The notes under the pieces: generated by a model
Seen by the model: the letters and a program-made list of their open reading frames with translations, nothing else
Told to the model about the DNA's origin: nothing
The model's database searches: none
Translations under genes and position numbers: made by a program
DNA from: Leeia aquatica
GTDB taxonomy: Bacteria > Pseudomonadota > Gammaproteobacteria > Burkholderiales > Leeiaceae
NCBI RefSeq assembly: GCF_012641365.1
Contig: NZ_JABAIM010000001.1
Location: forward strand, 1,302,001-1,366,000
Direction: 5' to 3'
DNA length: 64,000 nucleotides
Shown here: positions 8,048 through 17,318 of the stretch, piece by piece
How the letters are laid out: the number at the start of each line of letters is the position of its first letter
Position numbering within the stretch: the stretch's first letter is position 1

Positions 8048-8836
8048 TCAGGGTTTCTTGCGCCCCAGCAACCAGGACAACACCACAAACCCCATGGATA
8101 CCAGCAACATCAGTGCCGACAGCGCATTCACCTCTGGTGAAATGCCCCGTCGCACCATGCCATAGATATGTACCGGCAGCGTGGTGCTGCCCGCCCCTGC
8201 CACAAACGAGGTAATCACGTAATCGTCCAGCGACACGATGAAGGCCAGCATCGCACCGGAAAGAATGCCCGGCAGCAACAGCGGAAACGTCACCCGCCAG
8301 AACGTACGTTGTGGCGTGGCATACAGGTCTGCAGCAGCCTCAAACAAGCGCGGGTCCATGCCTTCCAGCCGGGCACGGATCGGCAGGTAGGCAAAGGGAA
8401 TGCAGAACACGGTATGTGCAATCAGCACGGTGAGCATGCCCAGCTCCAGCCCCAGCGCCAGAAACAGCAGCAGGGAAGCGACCGCAGTGACGATTTCCGG
8501 CGCCAGCATCGGCAAGCCCAGCATGGCCTGCACCAGCCCCTGCCCACGGAAGCGGCCCGACGACATCGCCAGCGCCGCCAGGGTGGCAAAGGTGGTGGCA
8601 ATCAGGGTGGCGCTGGTGGCAATCAGGAAGGAATTACGCGCTGCACGCAGGATGTTGGGGTCATCAAACACCACGCCATACCATTGCCAGGAGAAGCCGG
8701 TCCAGATCGTCGCCACCCGATTGGCGTTGAAAGACAGTGCAATCAGTACCACGATCGGCAGGTACAGATAAACCAGCGTCAACCAGGCCAAGCTGCGCAC
8801 GCCACGGAAACGCCAGAGCGGGTTATGCGGGTTCAT
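8048..8836 (-). CDS. Polyamine ABC transporter permease (PotI-like)
   Basis: A 262-residue inner-membrane permease with about six helices. The EAA loop that docks on the ATPase is EAAADLYATPQRTFWRVTFP (about residues 160-180). I chose the ATG at 8836 because it overlaps the PotH stop in an ATGA, indicating translational coupling. A start at 8866 would add ten residues. It forms the permease heterodimer with the PotH-like protein. Confidence 0.9.
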   Translation of the reverse strand: MNPHNPLWRFRGVRSLAWLTLVYLYLPIVVLIALSFNANRVATIWTGFSWQWYGVVFDDPNILRAARNSFLIATSATLIATTFATLAALAMSSGRFRGQGLVQAMLGLPMLAPEIVTAVASLLLFLALGLELGMLTVLIAHTVFCIPFAYLPIRARLEGMDPRLFEAAADLYATPQRTFWRVTFPLLLPGILSGAMLAFIVSLDDYVITSFVAGAGSTTLPVHIYGMVRRGISPEVNALSALMLLVSMGFVVLSWLLGRKKP

Positions 8837-9717
8837 GCGGCCTCCGTGTGGCGGCGGAAGCGCCACTGATACGCCAGCATGGCCAGCAGCACCATCAGCA
8901 GCAGGGTAAAGGACAAGGCCGCACCGAATGGCCAGTTTCGCGCTGTACCAAACTGGTTCTGGATCAGGTTACCAATCATCAGCTGCTTGCCCCCCCCCAC
9001 CAGCTCTGGAATGTAGTACGAACCAATGGCGGGGATGAACACCAGCATGCAGCCTGCCACGATGCCCGGCATGGCCAGAGGCAGGATCACCCGACGAAAC
9101 GCCAGCCAGCGGTTGGCACCCAGATCAAACGCCGCCTCCACCAGTCGCCAGTCCATCTTTTCCAGGCTGGTATAAATCGGCAGGATCATGAAGGGCAGGA
9201 AGGCATAGACCATCACAATGCCTACCGCCGTCGGCGTATACAGCACCCCCAGCACCCCGTCAGGCAGCCCCAGCAGCGGGCGCAGGCTGTCAATCAGCCC
9301 GCCGTTGCGCAACAGCAGCATCCAGGCAAAGGCCCGAACCAGCAGGTTGGTCCAGAACGGGATCGAGATCAGAAAGATCAGCCGGTTACGCGCCCGCTCT
9401 TCCTGCAGCGCGATATACAGCGCCGTGGGCAGGCCAATCAGCAGGGTCGCCAGGGTCGCCATCCCGGCCAGCAGGAAGCTGCGCAGGAAAATCTGCAGGT
9501 AATCACCGTTCAATACCAGCTGGTCGTCCAGATCGCGTTCGTACAGAAACTGAACATAACCTTCGGCACTGTATTGACCCCATTTCACCCCGCCAAACGT
9601 GTCGGGCGCCATGATGGACATCCACGCCATCAGCCCCATCGGCAGCACCATGAACACAAACAGGGTGAGTACCGTCGGGGACAGCAGCAAGGGGCGCGAC
9701 CAACGCGAGGTACGCAT
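8833..9717 (-). CDS. Polyamine ABC transporter permease (PotH-like)
   Basis: A 294-residue inner-membrane permease starting MRTSRWSRPLLLSPTVLTLF, with six predicted helices. Its EAA loop is EAAFDLGANRWLAFRRVILP. The ATG at 9717 has GGAGG seven bases upstream, inside the end of the potG-like gene, whose stop is 2 nt away. It partners PotI in the membrane channel. The stretch GGGKQLMIGNLIQNQFGT before the last helices is typical of PotB/PotH. Confidence 0.9.
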   Translation of the reverse strand: MRTSRWSRPLLLSPTVLTLFVFMVLPMGLMAWMSIMAPDTFGGVKWGQYSAEGYVQFLYERDLDDQLVLNGDYLQIFLRSFLLAGMATLATLLIGLPTALYIALQEERARNRLIFLISIPFWTNLLVRAFAWMLLLRNGGLIDSLRPLLGLPDGVLGVLYTPTAVGIVMVYAFLPFMILPIYTSLEKMDWRLVEAAFDLGANRWLAFRRVILPLAMPGIVAGCMLVFIPAIGSYYIPELVGGGKQLMIGNLIQNQFGTARNWPFGAALSFTLLLMVLLAMLAYQWRFRRHTEAA

Positions 9718-9719
9718 GC

Positions 9720-10778
9720 TCAATCCTCCAGCACTTGTACGGCCGTCGGATCCAGCACCAGCCCGACGCGGTCGCCACGTTGCCAGCGTTGCTGTGCTCC
9801 CCGGTCGTTCTGCATCCGCACCTGACAGGGATGCCCGCCCTCCAGCGTCAGCTGATACAGCGTATCGGTCCCCAGGTAGACCACCTCCTGCACCGTGGCG
9901 GCAAGGCCATCACCGGGTGCATTCACCCGCATCCGCTCCGGGCGCACCGCCAGCGTCACCGCCTGGCCAACGGGCTGGGCAGCCGCGGCAGGCAGCCATA
10001 CACCTTCACCCAGCTGGTAGCCGTCGGAGGTCACCGTCGCAGGCAGCAGATTGATGTCGCCAATGAAACGGGCCACGAACCGGTTGGCCGGGTGATCATA
10101 GATTTCGGTCGGGCTGCCCACCTGCTGCACCTTGCCGCCGCTCATCACCGCAATGCGGTCGGACATGGTCAGCGCCTCTTCCTGATCGTGAGTAACAAAC
10201 AGGAAAGTGATGCCGGTTTCACGCTGCAGACGCTTGAGCTCAACCTGCATCTCCTTGCGCAGCTTGAGGTCGAGCGCAGAGAGGGACTCATCCAGCAACA
10301 GCACCTTGGGGCGGTTGGCCAATGCGCGTGCCAGTGCGACCCGCTGCTGCTGCCCGCCCGAAAGCTGCGCCGGTTTGCGCGACGCCATGCCTTCGAGCTT
10401 GACCAGCGCCAGCATCTCCGCCACCGTCTGCTGAATCGCTGCAGTGGATTGGCGCTGCACCTCCAGCCCGAAGGCCACGTTCTGTGCCACCGTCAGATGC
10501 GGGAACAGCGCATAGCTTTGAAACACGGTATTGATGGGGCGCTTGAACGGCAAGGTACCCACCAGTGAGGTGCCATGAAGCCGAATGTCGCCCGAAGTCG
10601 GTTGCTCGAAGCCCGCAATCAGCCGCAGCAAAGTGGTTTTGCCACAGCCGGAGGGCCCCAGCAGGGTAAAAAACTCGTTCTCGCGTATGCCCAGAGAAAC
10701 CTTGTCCAGCGCCAGCGCGCCTTGGGCAAAGGCCATGCAGACCTGGTCAATGTCAATCGCCGTCCGGGTAGCGGTCAT
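9720..10778 (-). CDS. Polyamine ABC transporter ATP-binding protein (PotG/PotA-like)
   Basis: A 352-residue ABC ATPase. Walker [12 protein letters not shown] is near residue 40, the signature [15 protein letters not shown] near 135, Walker [13 protein letters not shown] follows, and the H-loop is [11 protein letters not shown]-terminal TOBE regulatory domain (about 280-352, [10 protein letters not shown]) is typical of PotA/PotG. The start was set at ATG 10778, with AGGA seven bases upstream; an ATG two codons earlier is nearly on top of that site. It powers the PotHI permease and is 46 nt after the amidase gene. Confidence 0.92.
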   Translation of the reverse strand: MTATRTAIDIDQVCMAFAQGALALDKVSLGIRENEFFTLLGPSGCGKTTLLRLIAGFEQPTSGDIRLHGTSLVGTLPFKRPINTVFQSYALFPHLTVAQNVAFGLEVQRQSTAAIQQTVAEMLALVKLEGMASRKPAQLSGGQQQRVALARALANRPKVLLLDESLSALDLKLRKEMQVELKRLQRETGITFLFVTHDQEEALTMSDRIAVMSGGKVQQVGSPTEIYDHPANRFVARFIGDINLLPATVTSDGYQLGEGVWLPAAAAQPVGQAVTLAVRPERMRVNAPGDGLAATVQEVVYLGTDTLYQLTLEGGHPCQVRMQNDRGAQQRWQRGDRVGLVLDPTAVQVLED

Positions 10779-10824
10779 GCACATATCCTGTGAGGTAGCA
10801 GGGTTCAGTGTAGCGTGCGCCAGC

Positions 10825-11712
10825 TCAGCGTGCATGCTCAATCTCCCGCATGCCATCACTGCTGAGGATGCCGCCATAACATTGTGGCCGGCGATCACGG
10901 AACAGGCCCCAGGCATGGCGGCGGCGTTCAATGGCACGCAGGTCGTAGGTTTGCAGCAGCACCCGTTCATCTTCCTGCCCGGCACTGACCAGCAGCGCGC
11001 CTGTCTCATCAGTCAGGAAAGATGAGCCATAGTAACGCTGAGAAAAGCGCTGCCCCTGCTCCACGCCAATGCGGTTGGCGGCGATGACCGGTATCACGTT
11101 GGCGGCTGCATGGCCCTGCATCACCCGCTGCCAATGTGCGGAAGAGTCCAGCGCCGGGTCTTGTGGCTCGCTGCCAATGGCGGTCGGATACAGCAACAGC
11201 TCAGCCCCTTGCAAGGCCATGATGCGTGCGGCTTCCGGAAACCATTGGTCCCAGCAGATACCGACCCCAATACGGCCATAGCGGGTATGCCATACCTTGA
11301 AACCGGTATCGCCAGGCGTGAAGTAGAATTTTTCGTTGTAGCCCGGCCCATCCGGGATATGGGTTTTGCGATAGACACCGAGGACCTGTCCGTCGGCATC
11401 CAGCATGGCAATGCTGTTGTAGTAGACCTGCCCTGCCCGCTCAAAGAAACTGATGGGCATCACCAGCTGCAATTCTGCCGCCAGCCTGGAGAAGCGTTGA
11501 AGGGTGGGGTGACCCGCCATGGGCTGCGCCAGCCGCAGATGGGCCGCATCCTGGTCGGTACAAAAGTAGGGTAACTCAAACAGCTCCGGCAACAGCACCA
11601 CCTGTGCGCCTTGGGCGGCGGCCTGTCGCACCAGTCGTTCAGCGGTAGCAATATTGTCTGTGGATTGCCATGAACCAGCGGCCATCTGGATTGCGGCTAC
11701 GGGACAGTCCAT
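10825..11712 (-). CDS. aguB: N-carbamoylputrescine amidase (AguB-like nitrilase)
   Basis: A 295-residue carbon-nitrogen hydrolase. The Glu-Lys-Cys triad is visible as [12 protein letters not shown] (Glu), [20 protein letters not shown] (Lys) and [13 protein letters not shown] (Cys). The [13 protein letters not shown] stretch is characteristic of AguB, which hydrolyses N-carbamoylputrescine to putrescine, CO2 and ammonia in the agmatine route. The agmatine deiminase that would supply the substrate is not in this window. Its place at the head of the Pot-type transporter block ties the block to putrescine. Confidence 0.9.
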   Translation of the reverse strand: MDCPVAAIQMAAGSWQSTDNIATAERLVRQAAAQGAQVVLLPELFELPYFCTDQDAAHLRLAQPMAGHPTLQRFSRLAAELQLVMPISFFERAGQVYYNSIAMLDADGQVLGVYRKTHIPDGPGYNEKFYFTPGDTGFKVWHTRYGRIGVGICWDQWFPEAARIMALQGAELLLYPTAIGSEPQDPALDSSAHWQRVMQGHAAANVIPVIAANRIGVEQGQRFSQRYYGSSFLTDETGALLVSAGQEDERVLLQTYDLRAIERRRHAWGLFRDRRPQCYGGILSSDGMREIEHAR

Positions 11713-11809
11713 CCTCCACCTCCCCCTTGTGTGACGCTATTGTGAACCGTGACCGTGCACTGACTGTCAGCGTGAATGCGGTCAGCCAGGGGATCATTTC
11801 GGCCAACCG

Positions 11810-12862
11810 TTACTGCGTTGCAGCATGCGCAGGCGGCGCAGACCGCCAGTCACTCGGGCAACGTCCGGTCCAGCGGCGGAAGGCATGGCGAAAGCTGGCG
11901 GTCTCACTATAGCCCAGCCGCTCGGCCACCTCGGCAATCGGTAAACGGGTTCGCTCCAGATAGTCCACTGCCATCTGACAGCGTACCCGGTCCAGCACCT
12001 GCTGGAAATGCACCCCTTCGGCCAGTAGCCGTCGCCGCAACGTGCGCTCCGACATGCACAGGGATTTAGCCAGTACCTCCAGCTGACCATAATGCGCCGG
12101 GTTACTGCGCAGCAAATGCAGCACGCGCGCCAGCAAGCGGCTGCCTTGCACCTGCTGCCACTCCTGTTGCAAACGCTCGCACTGCTGCACCGCCATGTAA
12201 TGGCTGACCGGCTCCGCCAGTGGCAGCGGCTGTGACAGCCATTCACGCGGAAACCACACCGCATCACATGCGGCCTCAAAGACAGGCATGACACCAAAGC
12301 AGGACAAATAGGCCGGGGCATGCTCCGGTCTGGGGAAGCGCAAGCTCACCGCACTGGCCTCCGTGGCGCGCCCCAGCACATCACCAATAATGGCCCACAA
12401 CGAGGCCAGGCACATGTCCGCGTTAAGGGGGTAGAGCGCGGCGCGCGCATGGTGCGGGCCCGCCACCAGGGCGGCAAGCTCTCCGTCCTCAAGCAGGTTC
12501 AGTTCAAAGAAACTGCCCAGCAGGCCGGGAAAAGCCAAGGCACAGCGCAAGGCATCGCGCAGCGTCGGGCTGACCAGCATGGCATAGCCGAGCGCCCCGT
12601 AGCTCGACACATGCATGTTGCGGCCAATGCGCAAACCGATGACGGTATCCTGACTCAAGCGCAAGGCATTGGCGAAAATGGTCAGCTCCTGCCCTTGCGT
12701 GATCATGGCGGCTGGCGTTTGCAGATCCGACTCACTCACCCGGCTGCCCGAGAGCAAGGCCGATACCGCAATTCCCTGCGCCTGCAGCAGCTTGGCTGTC
12801 AATGACACGGTATGCAGTGTCATCGGGCGTTGATCGTAGTCGTCGGCAAAGGCGGGGTCCAT
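11810..12862 (-). CDS. AraC-family regulator with arabinose-binding-like N-domain (OruR type)
   Basis: A 350-residue transcription factor. The N-terminal ligand domain (about 20-200, VSLTAKLLQAQGIAVSALLSG) is the type found in OruR/ArgR-like regulators. Two HTH motifs of the AraC domain follow near residues 255-340 (LAKSLCMSERTLRRRLLAEG and EVAERLGYSETASFRHAFRR). It lies 97 bp upstream of the aguB start in the same orientation, so it is the obvious candidate regulator of the polyamine block; that link is inference. The start at 12862 is uncertain, since ATG 12823 also fits. Confidence 0.87.
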   Translation of the reverse strand: MDPAFADDYDQRPMTLHTVSLTAKLLQAQGIAVSALLSGSRVSESDLQTPAAMITQGQELTIFANALRLSQDTVIGLRIGRNMHVSSYGALGYAMLVSPTLRDALRCALAFPGLLGSFFELNLLEDGELAALVAGPHHARAALYPLNADMCLASLWAIIGDVLGRATEASAVSLRFPRPEHAPAYLSCFGVMPVFEAACDAVWFPREWLSQPLPLAEPVSHYMAVQQCERLQQEWQQVQGSRLLARVLHLLRSNPAHYGQLEVLAKSLCMSERTLRRRLLAEGVHFQQVLDRVRCQMAVDYLERTRLPIAEVAERLGYSETASFRHAFRRWTGRCPSDWRSAPPAHAATQ

Positions 12863-12965
12863 GGCCGTAATTGTGCGCCTCCGCCGTCAATCGTCAAGAG
12901 CAGCCAGCCGCGACACAAGCAGGTAGAATGGCAGCTCTATTTCACCCCATGATGCAAGGTAGACC

Positions 12966-13568
12966 GTGTCTGAACGTCCGATGCTGGTGCTGGCCAGCGA
13001 CAACGCGGGCAAGCTGGCCGAATTCCGGCAATTGCTGGCCCCGCTTGACCTGCAGATCATCCCGCAAGGAGAGCTGGGCATTCCGGGGGCGGAAGAGCCC
13101 CACGCCACGTTTGTGGAAAATGCGCTGGCTAAGGCGCGCCACGCCAGCCAGCTGAGCGGCAAGCCCGCGCTGGCGGACGACTCCGGCCTGTGCGTACAGG
13201 CGCTGGGCAATGCGCCGGGCGTCTGGTCTGCGCGTTATGCCGGTGAACCCAAGTCAGACGCCCGCAACAATGCCCGACTGCTGGAGGCGTTGAACGGTGT
13301 CAGTGACCGCCGTGCCTATTTCTACTGCATCCTGGCCCTGGTGCGCCACACCAACGACCCCCGCCCCATCCTGTGTGAGGGCATCTGGCGCGGCGAGATT
13401 GCCCAGGCGGCAGACGGTGAACACGGCTTTGGCTACGACCCCCTGTTCTGGGTAGCCGAGCTCGGCTGCACCTCAGCGCGCCTGAGCCGCGAGCAGAAAA
13501 ATCAGCATTCGCACCGTGGCCGGGCGCTGCGGGCCTTGTTGCAACACTTGCAGGAAGAAGCATGGTGA
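12966..13568 (+). CDS. rdgB: dITP/XTP pyrophosphatase (RdgB/HAM1)
   Basis: A 200-residue cytosolic house-cleaning enzyme that hydrolyses dITP, ITP and XTP to monophosphates. Motifs are LASDNAGKLAEFRQLL (residues about 8-23), the metal site ADDSGLCVQAL (about 68-78) and FGYDPLFW (about 155-162), then the SREQKNQHSHRGRAL end. The start is a GTG with AAGGTAG upstream. The 3' end overlaps the next small gene by 7 nt, so rdgB, the small ORF, hemW and the NYN gene read as one operon. Confidence 0.95.
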   Translation: MSERPMLVLASDNAGKLAEFRQLLAPLDLQIIPQGELGIPGAEEPHATFVENALAKARHASQLSGKPALADDSGLCVQALGNAPGVWSARYAGEPKSDARNNARLLEALNGVSDRRAYFYCILALVRHTNDPRPILCEGIWRGEIAQAADGEHGFGYDPLFWVAELGCTSARLSREQKNQHSHRGRALRALLQHLQEEAW

Positions 13569-13786
13569 GCTTTACCCCCCCGATCTGGCACAAGGCGGAC
13601 GGTAGTCCGGTATCCTGTGTCGAGAAAATCAAGGTGCTGAACGAGAACCTGGAAGAATTGCGCCAAATGGCGCAAGACGCGCTGGAAGATGCCGTACTGC
13701 TGGAGTGCACGGAAGCCCAGATTCGGCAGGCACTGCACGCGCTGATCGACAGCCTGCACAACCCCTATCAGGAAGCCGGTCAGTGA
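13562..13786 (+). CDS. Small conserved-looking protein of unknown function
   Basis: A 74-residue protein placed between rdgB (7-nt overlap) and hemW (4-nt overlap, GTGA). The sequence is acidic and helical (KIKVLNENLEELRQMAQDAL), without signal or membrane segment. The double coupling and good codon use argue that it is real. I do not recognise a family. It could be a small partner of the neighbouring enzymes, but nothing in it proves that. Confidence 0.7.
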   Translation: MVSFTPPIWHKADGSPVSCVEKIKVLNENLEELRQMAQDALEDAVLLECTEAQIRQALHALIDSLHNPYQEAGQ

Positions 13787-14979
13787 GCGCACCGGTGGCC
13801 CTGCCGGTGGGGCGCAGCAACTGGTCCTTGCAGAGCCTGCCGCCGCTCTCCCTGTACGTGCATATCCCGTGGTGCATCCGCAAGTGCCCGTACTGCGATT
13901 TCAACTCGCACGAAAAGCGTGGCGAGCTGCCGGAGAAGGCTTACCTCGACGCGCTGGTGCGCGATCTGGAACTGGCCTTGCCGCTGGTATGGGGGCGGCG
14001 GATTGTGTCCATCTTCTTCGGTGGCGGCACCCCCAGCCTGCTGTCGGCCCAGGGGCTGAGCCGCCTGCTGGATGACCTGCGTGCGCGGCTACCCCTGCTG
14101 CATGAGGCCGAAGTCACACTCGAAGCCAACCCTGGCACCTTCGAGATCGAGAAATTCCGTGATTACCGGGCGGCGGGCATCAACCGGCTATCTATTGGCA
14201 TCCAGAGCTTCAACCCGCGCCACCTGCAGGCGCTGGGCCGGGTACACGATGCCGACGAAGCCCGCCGGGCCGTCGACATCGCTGCACAGCTGTTCGACAC
14301 CTTCAATCTGGATTTGATGTACGCGCTACCCGGCCAGACGCTGGATGAAGCGCTGGCCGATCTGGAAACCGCGCTGGGCTGGCAACCGCCGCATCTTTCC
14401 TGCTACCACCTGACGCTGGAACCGAATACCCTGTTCTACCGCAACCCGCCAGACTTGCCGGACGACGACCTGTCGGCGGACATGCAGGAAGCCATCGAGC
14501 AGCGGCTTGAAATTGCAGGCTATCAGCACTATGAGACCTCCGCCTTTGCCCGCCCCGGCCACCCTTGCCAGCACAATCTGAACTACTGGCAGTTTGGCGA
14601 CTATCTGGGCATTGGCGCAGGCGCGCACAGCAAGCTAAGCTTTCCGGACCGCATTATCCGGCAGGCCCGCTACAAGCAACCGGCAGCCTACCAGCAACAG
14701 GTCGCCGCCGGTACGCCGGTACAGGAAGAGCGGCAGGTCACGCTGGACGAATTGCCGTTTGAATTCATGATGAATGCGCTGCGCCTGACCGCAGGCGTAC
14801 CCACTGAGCTGTTTGCCCGCCATACCGGCCTGCCCTTGTCGCGCATCGAGCGCACCTTGCAGCTGGCCGAACAGGATGGCTTGCTGTACCGTGATCATCA
14901 ATCCTTGGCGCCCACCTTGCGTGGACAGCGCTTCCTCAACAGCCTGTTGCAACGCTTCTTGCCGGAATCCCGCCCATGA
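13783..14979 (+). CDS. hemW: Radical SAM haem chaperone HemW
   Basis: A 398-residue radical-SAM protein related to HemN. The cluster motif is CIRKCPYC in HIPWCIRKCPYCDFNSH (about residues 28-44), followed by FFGGGTPSLL and INRLSIGIQSF. The shortened HemN-like C-terminal domain (about 300-398) is that of HemW, which binds haem and delivers it to respiratory proteins, rather than coproporphyrinogen dehydrogenase. The aerobic HemF elsewhere in the window supplies the oxidase step. The GTG start overlaps the previous stop. The NYN-LOTUS gene begins inside its stop codon. Confidence 0.93.
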   Translation: MSAPVALPVGRSNWSLQSLPPLSLYVHIPWCIRKCPYCDFNSHEKRGELPEKAYLDALVRDLELALPLVWGRRIVSIFFGGGTPSLLSAQGLSRLLDDLRARLPLLHEAEVTLEANPGTFEIEKFRDYRAAGINRLSIGIQSFNPRHLQALGRVHDADEARRAVDIAAQLFDTFNLDLMYALPGQTLDEALADLETALGWQPPHLSCYHLTLEPNTLFYRNPPDLPDDDLSADMQEAIEQRLEIAGYQHYETSAFARPGHPCQHNLNYWQFGDYLGIGAGAHSKLSFPDRIIRQARYKQPAAYQQQVAAGTPVQEERQVTLDELPFEFMMNALRLTAGVPTELFARHTGLPLSRIERTLQLAEQDGLLYRDHQSLAPTLRGQRFLNSLLQRFLPESRP

Positions 14980-16151
14980 AAGATGACGCCCCGCGCCTTG
15001 CCGTGCTGATCGACGCTGATAACGTCAAGATCAGCACCATTACCCCGCTTTTGTCAGAAATTGCCCAGTATGGCCGCATCACTACCCGGCGCATCTATGG
15101 TGATTTCACCTCCAACAATCTGGCGGGCTGGCGCGCCGTGATTGCCGAGCACGCCATTCAGCCCATCCAGCAATACCGCAACACCATCGGCAAAAATGCC
15201 AGCGACAGCGCGCTGATCATTGATGCGATGGACATGCTGCACTCCCGCCGCTTTGACGGCTTCTGCATCGTCAGCAGCGACAGTGACTTCACCCGCCTCG
15301 CCGCCCGCATCCGCGAAGACGGCCTGATGGTGTACGGCTTTGGCGAGCGCAAGACACCCAAATCCTTTGTGTCAGCCTGCGACAAATTCATCTACGTGGA
15401 AATCCTCAGCACCACCAGCGAGATCAAGCCGGGTAGCAGCAAGAAAAAACCGAAGTCGCCACAGCAAAAACAGGTCGACCCGATTCGCGATGTGCTGGCC
15501 CGTGCCGCACAAAGTGCGGCCGGTGAAGATGGCTGGGCGCAGCTCGGCAAGGTCGGTCAGCTGGTCAGCGCCAGCCAGCCCGACTTTGACCCGCGCAACT
15601 ATGGCTTTGGCAAGCTGCGGCAACTGATCGAATCGTTTGGTGACTTCCAGCTGGAAACGCGGGCGCACGGTGCCGGGCAAAGCCTGTTCATCCGTCTGCG
15701 CGACAGCAGTAGCCCGAGCACACCTGTGACGCCAGCCGCAAGCAGTGCCCCAAATGCGACACCCGCCGCAGCCGCCAATGGCGAGCGCCGCGATGAGCGC
15801 AAGCGCCGCAAGGGTCGTAACCGGCGCGACGAAGCCGCGTCCTCCCTCATGGCCACCGCTGCGCCAGCCGAGGAGACCCCTTCAGCGCCTGCAGTCGAAG
15901 CACCGGCTGCTGCGCCCGCCTCTCGCCCGCTGCAACAGGAGTTGCATGACCTGCTACAGCACGCGGTACAGCAATCGCTCAGTGCTGATGGCGCCGCCCT
16001 GCTCGGCAGCATTGGCCAGCAATTGCGCAAGCTGAAGCCGGATTTCAACATCCGCAGCTATGACTATGCCACGCTGACCCAGGCGCTGGCAGACAGTGGC
16101 TTATTCTCGCTCAGCGGCAAAGGGGCTGCTTTGCGAGTCCGTTTGAAGTAA
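14976..16151 (+). CDS. NYN-domain RNase with two LOTUS (OST-HTH) domains
   Basis: A 391-residue protein. The N-terminal NYN/LabA-like PIN-fold nuclease domain (about 8-150) keeps its acidic residues: LIDADN near residue 12, [13 protein letters not shown] near 70-82 and [11 protein letters not shown] near 93-103. An OST-HTH/LOTUS domain follows (about 166-235, [21 protein letters not shown]). A low-complexity, Arg/Lys-rich linker comes next, then a second LOTUS domain (about 320-391, [21 protein letters not shown]). The architecture resembles eukaryotic MARF1-type RNA regulators. It is probably a cytosolic RNA-binding endonuclease; its targets are unknown. The start overlaps hemW in an ATGA. 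Confidence 0.9.
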   Translation: MKDDAPRLAVLIDADNVKISTITPLLSEIAQYGRITTRRIYGDFTSNNLAGWRAVIAEHAIQPIQQYRNTIGKNASDSALIIDAMDMLHSRRFDGFCIVSSDSDFTRLAARIREDGLMVYGFGERKTPKSFVSACDKFIYVEILSTTSEIKPGSSKKKPKSPQQKQVDPIRDVLARAAQSAAGEDGWAQLGKVGQLVSASQPDFDPRNYGFGKLRQLIESFGDFQLETRAHGAGQSLFIRLRDSSSPSTPVTPAASSAPNATPAAAANGERRDERKRRKGRNRRDEAASSLMATAAPAEETPSAPAVEAPAAAPASRPLQQELHDLLQHAVQQSLSADGAALLGSIGQQLRKLKPDFNIRSYDYATLTQALADSGLFSLSGKGAALRVRLK

Positions 16152-16176
16152 CCCTGACAACCCCCAAGGAGACAAC

Positions 16177-16557
16177 ATGGCTAAGACCATCATTCATACC
16201 GACAACGCCCCCAAAGCCATCGGTACCTATTCGCAAGCGGTGAAAGTGGGTGACACTGTGTACCTGAGCGGGCAGATTCCGCTGGATCCGGCCTCCATGC
16301 AGCTGGTGGAAGGCATCGAAGCGCAAATTCACCAGATGTTCAAGAATCTGGCTGCAGTGGCGGAAGCAGCGGGTGGCTCGCTGGGTAATCTGGTCAAACT
16401 CAATGTGTTCATGACTGATCTCTCCAACTTCGCCAAGGTCAACGAGATCATGGCGCAGTACGTGCCGGAGCCCTTCCCGGCCCGCGCTGCGGTGCAAGTG
16501 TCGGCGCTGCCGCGCGGCGCACTGATCGAAGCCGACGGCGTGCTGGTTCTGGGCTGA
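16177..16557 (+). CDS. ridA: RidA family reactive enamine/imine deaminase
   Basis: A 126-residue trimeric Rid protein that hydrolyses the 2-aminoacrylate and enamine intermediates made by PLP dehydratases. [23 protein letters not shown] is the family N-terminus, and the catalytic Arg is in [19 protein letters not shown] near residue 105. AAGGAG lies 7-8 nt before the ATG. It follows the NYN gene by 25 nt and may be read from it. A threonine/serine dehydratase homologue that could generate the substrate is at 27.8 kb. Confidence 0.95.
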   Translation: MAKTIIHTDNAPKAIGTYSQAVKVGDTVYLSGQIPLDPASMQLVEGIEAQIHQMFKNLAAVAEAAGGSLGNLVKLNVFMTDLSNFAKVNEIMAQYVPEPFPARAAVQVSALPRGALIEADGVLVLG

Positions 16558-16566
16558 TGCCCTGCC

Positions 16567-16594
16567 TGAACCGGCAGGCCAACTTGCCGGTTCA
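16567..16594. other. 10-bp perfect hairpin after ridA
   Basis: TGAACCGGCA and TGCCGGTTCA flank an 8-nt loop nine bases after the ridA stop. There is no U-run, so it may be a transcript-end stabiliser or a weak terminator. The 190-bp gap to the next gene holds nothing else I can support apart from a likely promoter for that gene. Confidence 0.5.
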
Positions 16595-16748
16595 GCATCG
16601 ATTCAGCAATGGTGATTCATCATTCACAAAACGCTTGAGCCCATGCGCCGCTCGCGATAAGCTAGCAGCATGCAAGCCAGAAGCCCGCGACACTGGACGA
16701 CGGGCCGGAACCCTTGACACTGCAAATGCAAGAGGAGAACCTCCCGTG

Positions 16749-17255
16749 ATGATTCGCCGCCTGTCGCTGGCCCTGGCCAGCCTCTCCCTGCTGACGGTTG
16801 CCACCGCCGGCCATACTGCCACCCCGACTGCGCCTGTCGCCCCTGCTGCACCCGCGCCCAAGGCTGCGGTAGACCTGAATTCACCGATCGGCCTGTGGGA
16901 AACCATTGACGACGAAACCAAGAAACCGAAATCCATTGTGCGGCTCTACGACCAGGGCGGCGTGATTTCCGGCAAGGTCGAGAAGCTGCTGAACCGCCCG
17001 GCTGGCGATGAAAACCCGCTGTGTACCGAGTGCTCGGATGAGCGCAAGGACAAACCCATCCTCGGCATGGTCATCATGTGGGGCATGAAGAAGAGCGAAG
17101 ACGGCTGGGAAGACGGCAAGATCTTCGACCCCAAGAAGGGCAAAACCTACTCCTGCCAGTTCAAACTGGCCGAAGGCGGCAAGAAGCTGGAAGTACGAGG
17201 TTATATCGGGGTGGTGGCGCTAGGCCGCACCCAGACCTGGAACCGGGTGCAGTAA
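16749..17255 (+). CDS. DUF2147 periplasmic protein
   Basis: A 168-residue exported protein. A signal peptide of about 24 residues (MIRRLSLALASLSLLTVATA) and a Pro/Ala-rich spacer precede the DUF2147 core: SPIGLWETIDDETKKPKSIV, then VIMWGMKKSEDGWEDGKIFD and GYIGVVALGRTQTW. Family members are small periplasmic lipocalin-like proteins of unknown function. The site AGGAG (16733-16737) is better spaced for a GTG at 16746 than for the ATG at 16749, so the start may be one codon upstream. Two Cys (LCTECSDE) could form a disulfide. A terminator follows. Confidence 0.88.
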   Translation: MIRRLSLALASLSLLTVATAGHTATPTAPVAPAAPAPKAAVDLNSPIGLWETIDDETKKPKSIVRLYDQGGVISGKVEKLLNRPAGDENPLCTECSDERKDKPILGMVIMWGMKKSEDGWEDGKIFDPKKGKTYSCQFKLAEGGKKLEVRGYIGVVALGRTQTWNRVQ

Positions 17256-17270
17256 GCGCACCGGTCTCGC

Positions 17271-17296
17271 AAAGGCGTGCTGCGGCACGCCTTTTT
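17271..17296 (+). terminator. Intrinsic terminator after the DUF2147 gene
   Basis: A 10-bp perfect stem AAAGGCGTGC/GCACGCCTTT with loop TGCG is followed by TTTTT on the plus strand, ending 22 nt before the thioesterase gene. Confidence 0.9.
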
Positions 17297-17318
17297 CATT
17301 TCATCTACGGAGTGAAAC

